64,000 bases of DNA from Ideonella oryzae (GTDB taxonomy: Bacteria > Pseudomonadota > Gammaproteobacteria > Burkholderiales > Burkholderiaceae_C). Shown in pieces: positions 27,953-37,213 of the stretch (positions are counted from its first letter, which is position 1; each line of letters begins with the position of its first letter). The stretch spans positions 372,001 through 436,000 of the forward strand of contig NZ_JAMXMC010000001.1 of assembly GCF_024055665.1 (NCBI RefSeq). Direction: 5' to 3'. The notes beneath the pieces are model-generated. The model had not been told where the DNA came from. It searched no databases and worked only from the letters and a program-made list of their open reading frames with translations. The translations under genes and the position numbers were made by a program.

Positions 27953-28176
27953 ATAAGAATCCCTCATCGAAAACCCCGACCAAATCCCTCAGAGGTCATC
28001 CAAATCAAATTCAGAGGCGTTCACACGAGGTAGGATCAGATTCAAACGTCATGTGCTCATGACGAACAGGTCTGAGGCCACCCTCCTGGGTGGCGAAAGC
28101 CGCATCGTGTTGGCGAACCCTCTCGACAGGCGGGTTTGCCGATGTCCTGAACGCCTGTCCTCTTCACGGAGTTTTC

Positions 28177-28482
28177 ATGTCCACCAATCGCCGCGTCTTC
28201 ATGATGACCGTCGCCGCCGTCGGCACTGGCCTGTCTGCCGCCCGCGCCATGGCCCAAGCCAAGCTCGACGAGAAGGACCCGCAAGCCGTCAGCCTGGGCT
28301 ACGTGGCCGACACCGCCAAGGCCGACAAGAAGAAGTACCCCAACCACGCTGCCACCCAGCAGTGCAATGGCTGCGCCCTGTTCCAGGGCAAGGCTGGCGA
28401 CGCCGCCGGCGCCTGCAGCCTGTTCGGCGGCAAGACCGTGTCCGGCAAGGGCTGGTGCAGCGCCTGGGCCAAGAAGGCCTGA
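28177..28482 (+). CDS. High-potential iron-sulfur protein (HiPIP), Tat-exported
   Basis: A 101-residue precursor with a twin-arginine-like signal (MSTNRRVFMMTVAAVGTGLS) and cleavage near the AMA-QA junction at about residue 26. The mature part has four Cys at 63, 66, 80 and 94 in CNGCALFQ, GACSLFGG and GWCSAW, the HiPIP pattern for a 4Fe-4S cluster used as a soluble periplasmic electron carrier. HiPIPs are common in Burkholderiales respiration. It stands alone, with a 225-base AT-richer leader and a strong terminator 54 bases downstream. Confidence 0.95.
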   Translation: MSTNRRVFMMTVAAVGTGLSAARAMAQAKLDEKDPQAVSLGYVADTAKADKKKYPNHAATQQCNGCALFQGKAGDAAGACSLFGGKTVSGKGWCSAWAKKA

Positions 28483-28535
28483 TCCCGCCCCTGTCCCAGG
28501 CTGTGGCCAGCCGTCGCCTGGGCTTGGTACCTTCG

Positions 28536-28563
28536 AAGGGAACGCATTTCGCGTTCCCTTTTT
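28536..28563 (+). terminator. Rho-independent terminator after HiPIP
   Basis: A 10-bp perfect stem AAGGGAACGC / GCGTTCCCTT with a 5-base loop (ATTTC) is followed by a run of T. It lies 54 bases past the HiPIP stop codon and should end that single-gene transcript. Confidence 0.92.
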
Positions 28564-28723
28564 CATTGGCGATCCTTCGCATACAAACAGGCTCACGCCA
28601 CGAGCCACCGTAAAGCCCTGCTGCCTTGCACGGCCTGCGCTTGGTGTCCTTGGATGGACGGTCTACCATCGCCCACGAGACGCCGCTGACACAAGAGGCG
28701 CTCGCCGCGAGGAGACAGCCGGC

Positions 28724-29734
28724 ATGGACGCCATCCGCAACGTGTTGGTCACCGACGCCCAGGGTGCACCGACCACGCGACACCGCCTGATGGTGTCGAA
28801 CGACTGGGACCAGGTGCAGCATTGGTGCCGCCAGGTCTACATGCCCTACGAGGCAGCGCCCGTGGGGGCCGCGCGCCGCCCGGACTCCGTGCTGGATGCG
28901 ATCCGCATCGGTCACTTCACGCTCAGCCGATTCAGCTACGGCATCCCGGTCCACCTGACCGGCTTCTCCGAGGCAGCGGGATCCGGCATGGTGCTGACCA
29001 CCTTGCGGGGCGCCATCCGGCACTGGTCCGGGGGTCGCGCCTACAGCGACACCGGTATCGGCGAGGCCTTTCTCGTCGACAACTCGCGTGCGCCCTACTG
29101 GCTAGACGCCAATCCTGATCACCTGCAGGTGAACCTGACCTTCCAGCACGATGCGATGGCGGCTCTCCACGAGCACTGGTTTGGCCAGCCGGCCGACGAG
29201 CAGATGTGGGCGCGGCAGTTTCGCTTCGGCGGCCTGCAGTCCAGCTGGATCTGCCTGCTGTCCTACGTGTGCCGCTGCATCACGGAGACGCCCGATGCCG
29301 TCGTGCAAGGCTCTCTGGGTCGCCACCTGGAAGAGGCCATCGGCATGCATCTGCTGACGCTGTGGCGGCAGCAGCTGTCGAACCCACAGCCTCCTCGACT
29401 GCACCGCCTCGCGCCGCGGCATGTGCTGGCCGCGGAGCAGTACATCCAGGACCATCGCAAGAACGCCCCGACCCTGAGCGAGCTGGCGCGCAGCGCCAAC
29501 GTGAGCGTGCGAACCCTGAGCGCGGCATTCCGCGAATACCGGGGCTGCACGCCCATGGAGGTCTTGCGCGAAGCCCGTCTGGCCGGTGTGCGCGATGAGC
29601 TGATGGTCGCGCCCCCGGGTGCCAGGGTGCGCGACGTGGTCGCCGCATGGGGCTACGCGAACCTGGGCTTGTTCGCGGCGAGCTACCGGCGGCGTTTCGG
29701 AGAATCCCCTTCGGCCACGCTGGGCCGGCGCTGA
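28724..29734 (+). CDS. AraC-family transcriptional regulator
   Basis: A 336-residue regulator. The N-terminal half (about 60-215) is an AraC-binding-like sensor of the type found with AraC/XylS regulators of aromatic metabolism. The C-terminal half has two helix-turn-helix units: TLSELARSANVSVRTLSAAFREYRG, then VRDVVAAWGYANLGLFAASYRRRFGESP. ATG 28724 was chosen for its GGAGA ribosome site; the frame is open far upstream but unlike protein. It is convergent with the COG4313 gene. It may control the COG4313/MetX-like pair next door (inference). Confidence 0.9.
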   Translation: MDAIRNVLVTDAQGAPTTRHRLMVSNDWDQVQHWCRQVYMPYEAAPVGAARRPDSVLDAIRIGHFTLSRFSYGIPVHLTGFSEAAGSGMVLTTLRGAIRHWSGGRAYSDTGIGEAFLVDNSRAPYWLDANPDHLQVNLTFQHDAMAALHEHWFGQPADEQMWARQFRFGGLQSSWICLLSYVCRCITETPDAVVQGSLGRHLEEAIGMHLLTLWRQQLSNPQPPRLHRLAPRHVLAAEQYIQDHRKNAPTLSELARSANVSVRTLSAAFREYRGCTPMEVLREARLAGVRDELMVAPPGARVRDVVAAWGYANLGLFAASYRRRFGESPSATLGRR

Positions 29735-29738
29735 GCGC

Positions 29739-30635
29739 TCAGAAAATCTGCAGCAAACGCAGATTCAGGCGTTGGGATTCCCTGAACCCATCGCGCACGC
29801 CCAGGTCGCGGTTGAACATGGCCAGGAGCTGCGTGGTGGGGCGCACGAACCAGCCCACACCCAGGTTGAACTTGGACGTCGACTGCCGGTTGTCCTGGTC
29901 CACGCCCCCGAGCCGCGTCTCGCCCCCGGCCGTGTAGAAGAGGCCCAGGCGCAGGTCGACCGTGGGGCTGGCCCGGTAGCGCAGGTGAGACTGCAGCGCG
30001 AACAGCGGCTTCTGCGTGAGCCGCGTGCGGCCTCCACTGCCGTCGTCGGCATCGTTGTTGGCCCCGAAAAGGGTGACGTCCCCGACCAGATCGAGCAGCA
30101 CGCCATCGGCGATGGGCTGGATGTGGCCGTACTGCACGGCCAGCTTCCAGCGGTTCTCGCCGAGGTTCAGTGCGCGCGTGCGCTGGTAGTCGCCCGTGGG
30201 CAGCCACACATAGCCGGCCAGCCCGTCCTGCACGGCCTCGCCAGGCTGAGAGAACCAGCCCGATGCTGCGAGGATGATGTCCGCGGCACCGCTCTCGTGG
30301 CCCAGCGCGGCCAGGTCGCCCTTGGCAGAGAGCCGTCCGTAGGGCAGGAAGATCTGCGGGTTGACGATGTGGCCACCGACCTCGGTGTAGTGCACCAGGC
30401 GCAGCACGCCGACGTCCGAGTCCAGGCGTGCATCGATGGGGACGCGGTCGCCCTGGCTGTAGAGCGATCGACGCTGGGCGTACTGGCCGTACAGCACCGC
30501 CAGATCGGTGCCTGCAGGCAGGGCCGTGTAGTCGCCGCCTTCCACGTCGATGGCGTGGGCTGTGGTGCCGAGTTGCATCGTCAGCACGGTCAGCGCGACG
30601 AGCTTCAGCGCGCGCATCCAATGTTGCGTGTTCAT
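29739..30635 (-). CDS. Second COG4313 outer-membrane protein ('meta pathway' family)
   Basis: A 298-residue exported barrel-like protein with a signal peptide (MRALKLVALTVLTMQLGTTAHA region, cleavage about residue 28) and an aromatic C-terminal end (NLRLLQIF). Strand-like segments include HIVNPQIFLPYGRLS, AGYVWLPTGDY and SKFNLGVGWFVRP. It is the same family and exact length as the protein inside the phenol operon, though sequence identity looks low. It follows the MetX-like gene on the same strand after 102 bases. A role in uptake of a hydrophobic substrate is inferred from family context. Confidence 0.85.
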   Translation of the reverse strand: MNTQHWMRALKLVALTVLTMQLGTTAHAIDVEGGDYTALPAGTDLAVLYGQYAQRRSLYSQGDRVPIDARLDSDVGVLRLVHYTEVGGHIVNPQIFLPYGRLSAKGDLAALGHESGAADIILAASGWFSQPGEAVQDGLAGYVWLPTGDYQRTRALNLGENRWKLAVQYGHIQPIADGVLLDLVGDVTLFGANNDADDGSGGRTRLTQKPLFALQSHLRYRASPTVDLRLGLFYTAGGETRLGGVDQDNRQSTSKFNLGVGWFVRPTTQLLAMFNRDLGVRDGFRESQRLNLRLLQIF

Positions 30636-30737
30636 TCTGGAATCCTTTCAGGGTGAGTTCGCCCCCCACGGGCGCATGCCGCGGTCCGCGCAAGGCAAGG
30701 TCATCAGCTTGTCCGCCTCGCAGGCAGACGACAGCGT

Positions 30738-31787
30738 TCAGGCGGGAGTGGCCAGCAACTCGGCCAGATGCTTGTCCACCTGACCGGCATAGTCCGCGTG
30801 CGTGCCGAAGAGACCGAGGTGACCGTCGATGCAGTCGATCGGACGGAACTCGCTGCCGGGGATCAGGCGCTGCTCGGCCAGGCAATCGGCCGGCGGAAAG
30901 AACATGTCGTGGCTGATGGGCATCACGAAGGTCTTGGCCCGGATGCGCCCCAGGGCCTGTTTCAGATCGCCCTGGGTGTGGCGGCTCACATCGGCGTGCT
31001 GCCACTTCCAGGCCATGCACAGCAGGTTGTTCGGGTCCATCGGACCGAAATAGGCCTGCATGAAATTCGTGATGAAGTCGTCGAGCGACGAGAAGCCCAG
31101 CGCCTGGGGCCGGCGCTGCTGGAAGAACTCGGTGCTCCAACCCATGACGGCCCACAGCTTGGCATGGCGCAGCAGACCGCGGTGCACTTCGCCCGGGGCC
31201 GCGTAGAAGCCATCGGCAAAGGCCGGATCGGATGTGATGGCTTCGACCAGTGTCTGGGCGAACAGGAAGTCATGCACCGTGTTCTTCGCCGTCCCGGCGA
31301 TCGGCGCCGCGCGTCGGACCATGTCCGGATAGCGCACGGCCCACTCGTAGGTCTGCTGCGCCCCCATCGACCCGCCCACGACGAGGGCCAGGCGCTCCAA
31401 CCCGAAATTCTGGGTGAGCAGCCGGTGCTGGGCGCGCACATCGTCGCCGATCCGCACCCGCGGGAACCGGGCACCACCGGCGGGGAAGGGGGTGTTGTGC
31501 GGCGAGGTCGACAGGCCGTTGCCGATCTGGTTGACGACGATGATGAAGTACCGGGACGGGTCCAGCGCGCGACCCGGGCCGATGTAGGCCTGCTCCATGA
31601 TCTTGCTGGTGCCCGAATACCAGGTCGGCACCAGGATGGCGTTGTCCTTGGCAGCGTTGAGCGTGCCGTGGGTGGCCACCGCCAGCTGGCAGTTGCGGAT
31701 CGTGCCGCCCTCCTCCAGTTCGAGCGATCCGATGTCATGCAGCGCGAACGGTCCGTGCGCCTCTTGCGTGTAGTACGTGTCAACCAT
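30738..31787 (-). CDS. MetX-like alpha/beta hydrolase-fold acyltransferase/hydrolase
   Basis: A 349-residue protein of the homoserine O-acetyltransferase-like family. Nucleophile Ser140 lies in GGSMGAQQ, the candidate acid is in ISHDMFFPP and the base His in CIDGHLGLFG. The N-terminal PTWYSGTSKIMEQAYIG and VVNQIGNGLSTSP segments are family-like. True MetX proteins carry tighter homoserine-pocket signatures, so this may be a relative acting on another acyl or ester substrate. It is separated from methionine genes and lies ahead of a COG4313 gene and an AraC gene, hinting at a catabolic role. Confidence 0.8.
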   Translation of the reverse strand: MVDTYYTQEAHGPFALHDIGSLELEEGGTIRNCQLAVATHGTLNAAKDNAILVPTWYSGTSKIMEQAYIGPGRALDPSRYFIIVVNQIGNGLSTSPHNTPFPAGGARFPRVRIGDDVRAQHRLLTQNFGLERLALVVGGSMGAQQTYEWAVRYPDMVRRAAPIAGTAKNTVHDFLFAQTLVEAITSDPAFADGFYAAPGEVHRGLLRHAKLWAVMGWSTEFFQQRRPQALGFSSLDDFITNFMQAYFGPMDPNNLLCMAWKWQHADVSRHTQGDLKQALGRIRAKTFVMPISHDMFFPPADCLAEQRLIPGSEFRPIDCIDGHLGLFGTHADYAGQVDKHLAELLATPA

Positions 31788-32191
31788 GTTTGTGTCTCCT
31801 GTCCGGGCGGAATCGTTGGATTCATCCTGCCGGCGCCCGACGGCCTGGCAGGTGCCCGGATGCTAGGAACGAGCAGGCGGCCGCGGACGCCGCCACAGGG
31901 GCGTTCCGCGGAATGATTGCCAGACCGAGACAGGCCCCTGCCGATCCGAGACAGTGCCGCCGCACCCCGGGGCGGGAAACTCCCCGTACGCCCGCGGCAC
32001 GCTGGCGATAACCTGTGCACGGATGCCGGTCCACAAGACCGGCATTCGCACTCATGCCTGCCTTGCGCCACCACTCCACCCTTGGCGAACACCTCGCCCG
32101 CAGCGTGCGGGGCCGCCCCGGTGCGCCGCCGTGGGGGCCGTTCAGACGTTTCATCACCCCCGATTCCTGAACACACGCACAAGGAGTGGTC
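31788..32191. other. Intergenic region (404 bp) with a perfect palindrome
   Basis: Divergent control region between the MetX-like gene and hppD. No plausible coding frame is seen on either strand. It contains the perfect inverted repeat ATGCCGGTC-CACAA-GACCGGCAT at 32023-32045, with no T-run after it, so an operator is more likely than a terminator. The hppD ribosome site AAGGAG is at 32181-32186. Confidence 0.6.
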
Positions 32192-33268
32192 ATGACCTCT
32201 CATGACAGCAACCCGATGGGCCTGATGGGCTTCGAGTTCGTCGAATTCGCCTCGCCCAACCCCGGTCAGCTTGAAGAGCTGTTTCCCCGCATGGGCTTCA
32301 CGCTGGTGGCCCGCCACCGTTCCAAGCAGGTGCTGCTGTACCGCCAGGGCGGCATCAATTTCGTCGTCAACAACGAGCCCCACAGCCAGGCCGCCTACTT
32401 CGCGGCCGAGCATGGCCCCTCGGCCTGCGGAATGGCCTTCCGCGTGCGCGACGCCCACCAGGCCTATGCCCTGGCGCTGTCGCGCGGCGCCCAGCCCGTC
32501 GAGATCCCGACCGGGCCGATGGAGTTGCGCCTGCCGGCCATCAAGGGCATCGGCGGTGCACCGCTCTACCTGATCGACCGCTTCGAGGAGGGCAAGAGCA
32601 TCTACGACATCGACTTCGAGTTCCTCGAGGGCGTGGACCGTCACCCCCCCGGCTTCGGCCTGAAGGTGATCGACCACCTGACCCACAACGTCTACCGCGG
32701 CCGCATGGCCTTCTGGGCGCGCTTCTACGAGAGCCTGTTCAACTTCCGCGAGATCCGCTACTTCGACATCCAGGGCGAGTACACCGGCCTGACCAGCAAG
32801 GCGATGACGGCGCCGGACGGGCTGATCCGCATCCCGCTGAACGAGGAATCCAAGAAGGGCTCGGGCCAGATCGAGGAGTTCCTGATGCAGTTCAACGGTG
32901 AGGGCATCCAGCACGTGGCCTTGCTGACCGACGACCTGCTGGGCACCATCGACCAGCTGGCGCTGGCCGGCATCCCGCTGATGACCGCGCCCAACGAGGC
33001 CTACTACCAGATGCTCGAGGAGCGCCTGCCCGGCCATGGCCAGCCGGTGAGCGAGCTCCAGACCCGCGGCATCCTGCTGGACGGCAGCACGGCCGGCGGC
33101 ACGCCGCGCCTGCTGCTGCAGATCTTTTCGCAGACCTTGCTGGGCCCGGTGTTCTTCGAGTTCATCCAGCGCCGGGGCGACGAGGGCTTTGGCGAGGGCA
33201 ACTTCAAGGCCTTGTTCGAATCGATCGAGCGGGACCAGCTGCGCCGCGGCGTGCTGGAGACGGCATGA
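32192..33268 (+). CDS. hppD: 4-hydroxyphenylpyruvate dioxygenase
   Basis: A 358-residue Fe(II) enzyme converting 4-hydroxyphenylpyruvate to homogentisate in tyrosine breakdown. Two VOC modules are visible. Iron ligands lie in [10 protein letters not shown] (His), [11 protein letters not shown] (His) and [11 protein letters not shown] (Glu), with the C-terminal gating helix [21 protein letters not shown] 32192 sits 5 bases after AAGGAG; a GTG at 32186 overlaps that site and is unlikely. The stop overlaps the VOC gene start as ATGA, making a three-gene translationally coupled operon with fahA. Confidence 0.97.
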   Translation: MTSHDSNPMGLMGFEFVEFASPNPGQLEELFPRMGFTLVARHRSKQVLLYRQGGINFVVNNEPHSQAAYFAAEHGPSACGMAFRVRDAHQAYALALSRGAQPVEIPTGPMELRLPAIKGIGGAPLYLIDRFEEGKSIYDIDFEFLEGVDRHPPGFGLKVIDHLTHNVYRGRMAFWARFYESLFNFREIRYFDIQGEYTGLTSKAMTAPDGLIRIPLNEESKKGSGQIEEFLMQFNGEGIQHVALLTDDLLGTIDQLALAGIPLMTAPNEAYYQMLEERLPGHGQPVSELQTRGILLDGSTAGGTPRLLLQIFSQTLLGPVFFEFIQRRGDEGFGEGNFKALFESIERDQLRRGVLETA

Positions 33269-33870
33269 ACGGCCCCGCTCCCGTGAACGCCCCGCCCCTG
33301 CCCGCGCTGCCCTTCCGGCTGGGCGGCGTGCACCATGTGGCCTACCGCTGCAAGGACGCCAAGGAGACCGTGCTCTGGTACCGGCGCATGCTGGGCATGG
33401 ACTTCGTGCTGGCCATCGCCGAGGACCGGGTGCCCTCCACCAAGGCGCCCGACCCCTACATGCACGTCTTCCTCGACGCTGGCGGCGGCAACGTGCTGGC
33501 CTTCTTCGAGCTGCCCACCCAGGCGCCGATGGGCCGGGACCCGGCCACGCCGGCCTGGGTGCAGCACATCGCCTTCAAGCTGCCGGACCGGGCCGCATTG
33601 CTGGCCGCCAAGGACCACCTGGAAGCCCAGGGCGTGGAGGTGCTGGGCGTGACCGACCACAGCCTGTTCCACTCCATCTACTTCTTCGACCCCAACGGCC
33701 ACCGGCTGGAGCTGTCCTGCCCGGACCCGGACGAGGCCGCGCTGCAGGCCCGGCTGGACGAGGTGAAATGGGCCATGCTGGAAGAGTGGTCGCAGACGCG
33801 CCGCGCACCGCGCCATGCCGCCTTCCTGCACGAACGTGAGCTGGGCTTGCCTGCGGAGGCCAGCCGATGA
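33265..33870 (+). CDS. VOC-superfamily metalloprotein in the homogentisate operon
   Basis: A 201-residue single VOC domain made of two beta-alpha-beta modules. Candidate metal ligands are His in [11 protein letters not shown], Glu in LAFFELPTQ, His in [11 protein letters not shown] and Glu in [11 protein letters not shown], a His/Glu/His/Glu pattern as in glyoxalase I-like enzymes or one-domain extradiol dioxygenases. It overlaps hppD by ATGA and fahA by ATGA, so stoichiometric co-expression is built in. The position between homogentisate formation and fumarylacetoacetate cleavage suggests a role on a pathway intermediate, but the reaction is unknown. Confidence 0.85.
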   Translation: MNGPAPVNAPPLPALPFRLGGVHHVAYRCKDAKETVLWYRRMLGMDFVLAIAEDRVPSTKAPDPYMHVFLDAGGGNVLAFFELPTQAPMGRDPATPAWVQHIAFKLPDRAALLAAKDHLEAQGVEVLGVTDHSLFHSIYFFDPNGHRLELSCPDPDEAALQARLDEVKWAMLEEWSQTRRAPRHAAFLHERELGLPAEASR

Positions 33871-35153
33871 GCGCCCCTCTGACCGACGCCACCCACGACC
33901 CGGCGGTGCGCAGCTGGGTGACCAGCGCCAATGCCCCGGACAGCGACTTTCCGCTGCAGAACCTGCCCTACGGCCGCTGGCGCAAGCCCGGCGAGACGGC
34001 CTGGCACCTGGGCGTGGCCATTGGCGACCAGGTGCTGGACCTGGCCGACGCCGGCCTGCTGCCCCATGCCGACATGAACCGGCTGATGGCCGCACCACTG
34101 GCGGAGCGGCGCGCCCTGCGCCAGGCCCTGTTCGAGGGCCTGCGCGAAGGCAGCCCGCGGCAGGCGGCCTGGGCCGGCGCGCTGCACCCCGTGGCGGGGC
34201 TGGAGCTGGGCGTGCCCTGCGAGATCGGCGACTACACCGACTTCTACGCCAGCATCCACCACGCCACCACGGTGGGCCGGCAGTTCCGGCCCGAGCAGCC
34301 GCTGCTGCCCAACTACAGCTGGGTGCCCATCGGCTACCACGGCCGGGCCTCGTCCATCGTGGCCAGCGGCCAGCCGGTGCGCCGACCGGTGGGGCAGACG
34401 CGTCCGCCCGAAGGCCAGAGCCAGCCCCGCTTCGGCCCCAGCGCCCGGCTGGACTACGAGCTGGAGCTGGGCCTGTTCGTCGGCACGCCCAATGCGCTGG
34501 GCGAGGCGGTGGACCTGGCCGAGGCCGAGTCCCACCTGTTCGGCGTGACCCTGTTCAACGACTGGAGCGCACGGGACCTGCAGGCCTGGGAATACCAGCC
34601 GTTGGGGCCCTTCCTGGCCAAGAACTTTGCCAGCACCGTCTCACCTTGGGTGGTGACGCTGGAGGCACTGGCGCCATTCCGCGCCCCGCTGCAGCGGCCG
34701 GACAACCAGCCCGCGCCCCTGCCCTACCTGAGCAGCGCGGACAACCAGCAGCACGGCGCGCTGGACATCACGCTGGAGGTCTGGCTGCAGACGCCGGCCA
34801 TGCGGGCCGCCGGCCACGCCGGGGACCGCCTGTCCACCAGCAACGCGGCCGATGCCTTCTGGACCCCGGCCCAGCTGCTGACCCACCACACGGTGAACGG
34901 CTGCAACCTGCGCAGCGGGGACCTGCTGGGCACCGGCACGCTCTCGGGCCCCACGCCCGAACAGGGCGGCTCGCTGCTGGAGCTGAGCGCGGGCGGCAAG
35001 CAGCCACTGCCGCTGAGCAACGGCGAGCAGCGCAGCTTCCTGGAGGACGGCGACACGGTGATCCTGCGCGGCTTCTGCCAGCGGCCGGGCTGGCGCCGCA
35101 TCGGCATGGGCGAATGCCGGGGCACGGTGCTGCCAGCGCGCACGCCGCGCTGA
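33867..35153 (+). CDS. fahA: Fumarylacetoacetase
   Basis: A 428-residue enzyme hydrolysing fumarylacetoacetate to fumarate and acetoacetate, the last step of tyrosine/homogentisate catabolism. Diagnostic stretches are DYTDFYASIHHATTVGRQFRP (metal/catalytic His), YHGRASSIVASGQPVRRP, LDYELELGLFVG (acidic metal ligands) and LFNDWSARDLQAWEYQPLGPF. It is full length. The start overlaps the VOC gene stop as ATGA. It ends 19 bases from the convergent diguanylate cyclase stop. Confidence 0.97.
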   Translation: MSAPLTDATHDPAVRSWVTSANAPDSDFPLQNLPYGRWRKPGETAWHLGVAIGDQVLDLADAGLLPHADMNRLMAAPLAERRALRQALFEGLREGSPRQAAWAGALHPVAGLELGVPCEIGDYTDFYASIHHATTVGRQFRPEQPLLPNYSWVPIGYHGRASSIVASGQPVRRPVGQTRPPEGQSQPRFGPSARLDYELELGLFVGTPNALGEAVDLAEAESHLFGVTLFNDWSARDLQAWEYQPLGPFLAKNFASTVSPWVVTLEALAPFRAPLQRPDNQPAPLPYLSSADNQQHGALDITLEVWLQTPAMRAAGHAGDRLSTSNAADAFWTPAQLLTHHTVNGCNLRSGDLLGTGTLSGPTPEQGGSLLELSAGGKQPLPLSNGEQRSFLEDGDTVILRGFCQRPGWRRIGMGECRGTVLPARTPR

Positions 35154-35172
35154 CCCCACAGCGACAAGGGCC

Positions 35173-37041
35173 TCAGCCCACGTCACTGCCGCAGCGGCTG
35201 CCGCGGCGCCGGGCCTTGTCCTCGTACATGTCGCCATCGGCGTCGCGCACCAGCTGCTCCAGGTCCTCGTGGCCGCCGCAGAACAGGCGGATGCCGACGC
35301 TGGCGCCGTGCGCATGGCACACCTCGCCCCACTCGAAGGGCTGGCCCAGGGCCCGCTGCACCTTGTCGCGCACGGCCAGGGCGGCATGCTGGGCATCGGC
35401 CTCGGCCTGCCCCAGGCCTTCGCAGATGATGACGAACTCGTCGCCCCCCAGGCGGCCCACGGTGTCGCTCTCGCGCACCACGGCCTGCAGGCGGGCCGCC
35501 ACCTCGGTCAGCAGACGATCGCCCACCGCATGGCCATGGCGGTCGTTCAGGTCCTTGAAGTGGTCCAGGTCGACAAACACCACGGCCGCGTGGTCCCCGG
35601 TGCAGCGCGTGTTCTCCTGAGCACGGTGCAGGCGCTCCATCAGCATCCGCCGGTTGGGCAGACGGGTCAGCGGATCCAGGAAGGCCAGGTCGCGCACCTC
35701 TTTCTCGATGGCCTTCTGGCGCGTGATGTCGCGGGCGATGCGTGAGGCGCCCAGCACACGCCCCAGGCTGTCGCGCACGGGTGACAAGGCCACCGACACC
35801 GGGATGCGGTGTCCTGCCTGGTTCAGGCGCTCCGTCTCGAACGGCTCGATGGTTTCGCCCTGGCGCAGGCGTTCCAGCAGGGCCAGTTCCTCCGACAGCT
35901 TGTCGGCGGGGAAGATCCGCACCATGGGCTGGCCGAGCATCTCGTCGGCCCGGTAGCCGAACAGCGCTTCGGCCGCCGGGTTCCAGCTCGTCACCAGACC
36001 TTCGGGCGTGGTGGAAATGATCGCGTCACGCGAGGAGTTGACGATGGCCTCGCAGCGCCCCTCCATCAGGTCGATGGCCCGGCGTGAACGCTGCAGCAGC
36101 GACAAAACGGTCAGGAAGGCCACGACGATGGCCGCCAGCGCCAGCCCCAGCACGCTGGCATCGACCCGGTTCCAGCCCTTGGGAAAGTCCGTTTCGGGCA
36201 GCCCCACCAGCAGGTAGAGCGGATGGCCCTGCACGCGCCGGTAGGCGTTGATGCGCGGGATGCCATCCACGGCCGTCACGGCCACGTATTCGCCCTGCCC
36301 GGGTGCCGCCTGCACGGCCTGGCGCAGTTGCGTGGAGACCTCACTGCGGCCGACGCCGGCCTGCGAGCCCTCCGGCCAGGGGTGTCGGTAGACGAGGGCC
36401 AGGGTGTCGCTGGTGCGCAGCGTGGCGGCGCCGGTGCGCCCCAGGTCGATGCCCTTGAAAACCGCGCCGAATTCATCGACGGCGAGTTCGACATGGACCA
36501 TGCCGGCCAGACGCCCGGCCGCGGTATGCCAAGGCAGTGAATAGACCAGCACCCAGGGCCCACCGGCCGCACTGCGGAATGGCCCGCTCTGCAGGACCTC
36601 GTCGCTGCGTCGCCAGTCCAGGCGGTCCACATCGGGCAGATCAGGGGTCGCTCCAGCCGAGGCCGGCCAGACGCTCTGCAGCCGGCCCTGGCCGTCGGTC
36701 AGACAGAGCCGGTGCACGATCGGCACGGCCTTCATCATGGCCAGGATCTCCCGCCCCAGGTCTGGCGACACCGGCAGCGGCTGGTCCTGGACACGCACGG
36801 CCACCAGGCGCAGCAGCATGTCCACCCGGCCGAGCAGATCGCCCACCCGCCCATCCATCAGGCGCGCCAAGTTCTGGGTGGCGGCGGCCGCCCGTTCACG
36901 TTGCCTCACCCGCTCTTGCCAGAGGGACACCGCCGCCAGCGACACCACCAGGGCGGCCACCACCGACGTGACAATGGCCGCAACCAGCACCAGCGAACGG
37001 CGCGATGCATCGCGGACACCAGGAGCGAACCGAATGGGCAT
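35173..37041 (-). CDS. Membrane diguanylate cyclase (Cache-like sensor-PAS-GGDEF)
   Basis: A 622-residue inner-membrane protein. One hydrophobic helix near residues 14-38 and a second near 285-310 flank a periplasmic dCache-like sensor. A PAS domain with PAC motif (IVNSSRDAIISTTPEG to VLGASRIARDIT) follows, then a GGDEF domain (FLDPLTRLPNRRML to about 610). The active-site GGDEF (about 532) is intact and no EAL domain follows, so it should make cyclic di-GMP. Start 37041 gives MPIRFAPGV just before the first helix. It is divergent from the winged-helix/TPR regulator. Confidence 0.92.
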   Translation of the reverse strand: MPIRFAPGVRDASRRSLVLVAAIVTSVVAALVVSLAAVSLWQERVRQRERAAAATQNLARLMDGRVGDLLGRVDMLLRLVAVRVQDQPLPVSPDLGREILAMMKAVPIVHRLCLTDGQGRLQSVWPASAGATPDLPDVDRLDWRRSDEVLQSGPFRSAAGGPWVLVYSLPWHTAAGRLAGMVHVELAVDEFGAVFKGIDLGRTGAATLRTSDTLALVYRHPWPEGSQAGVGRSEVSTQLRQAVQAAPGQGEYVAVTAVDGIPRINAYRRVQGHPLYLLVGLPETDFPKGWNRVDASVLGLALAAIVVAFLTVLSLLQRSRRAIDLMEGRCEAIVNSSRDAIISTTPEGLVTSWNPAAEALFGYRADEMLGQPMVRIFPADKLSEELALLERLRQGETIEPFETERLNQAGHRIPVSVALSPVRDSLGRVLGASRIARDITRQKAIEKEVRDLAFLDPLTRLPNRRMLMERLHRAQENTRCTGDHAAVVFVDLDHFKDLNDRHGHAVGDRLLTEVAARLQAVVRESDTVGRLGGDEFVIICEGLGQAEADAQHAALAVRDKVQRALGQPFEWGEVCHAHGASVGIRLFCGGHEDLEQLVRDADGDMYEDKARRRGSRCGSDVG

Positions 37042-37213
37042 GCGACGTCTTCCGGGAGGCGACCAACGCCCTGGCAGCATGGGCGCCGGCAAAGTGTTGC
37101 ACAAGCCCGGGAACCCGCAAGCCGACTTCTCTGTGCGGTATCACCCAAGCCGCGCCGGCCCGCTGGCGGGTCCCGTGCGATCATGCCAAGGCAACAGGAG
37201 TGCGCCCGCAGGC

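Noticed and set aside
30986-33037. 683-codon minus-strand frame under hppD and the MetX-like gene
   Set aside because: It spans two unrelated real genes on opposite strands and has shadow composition.
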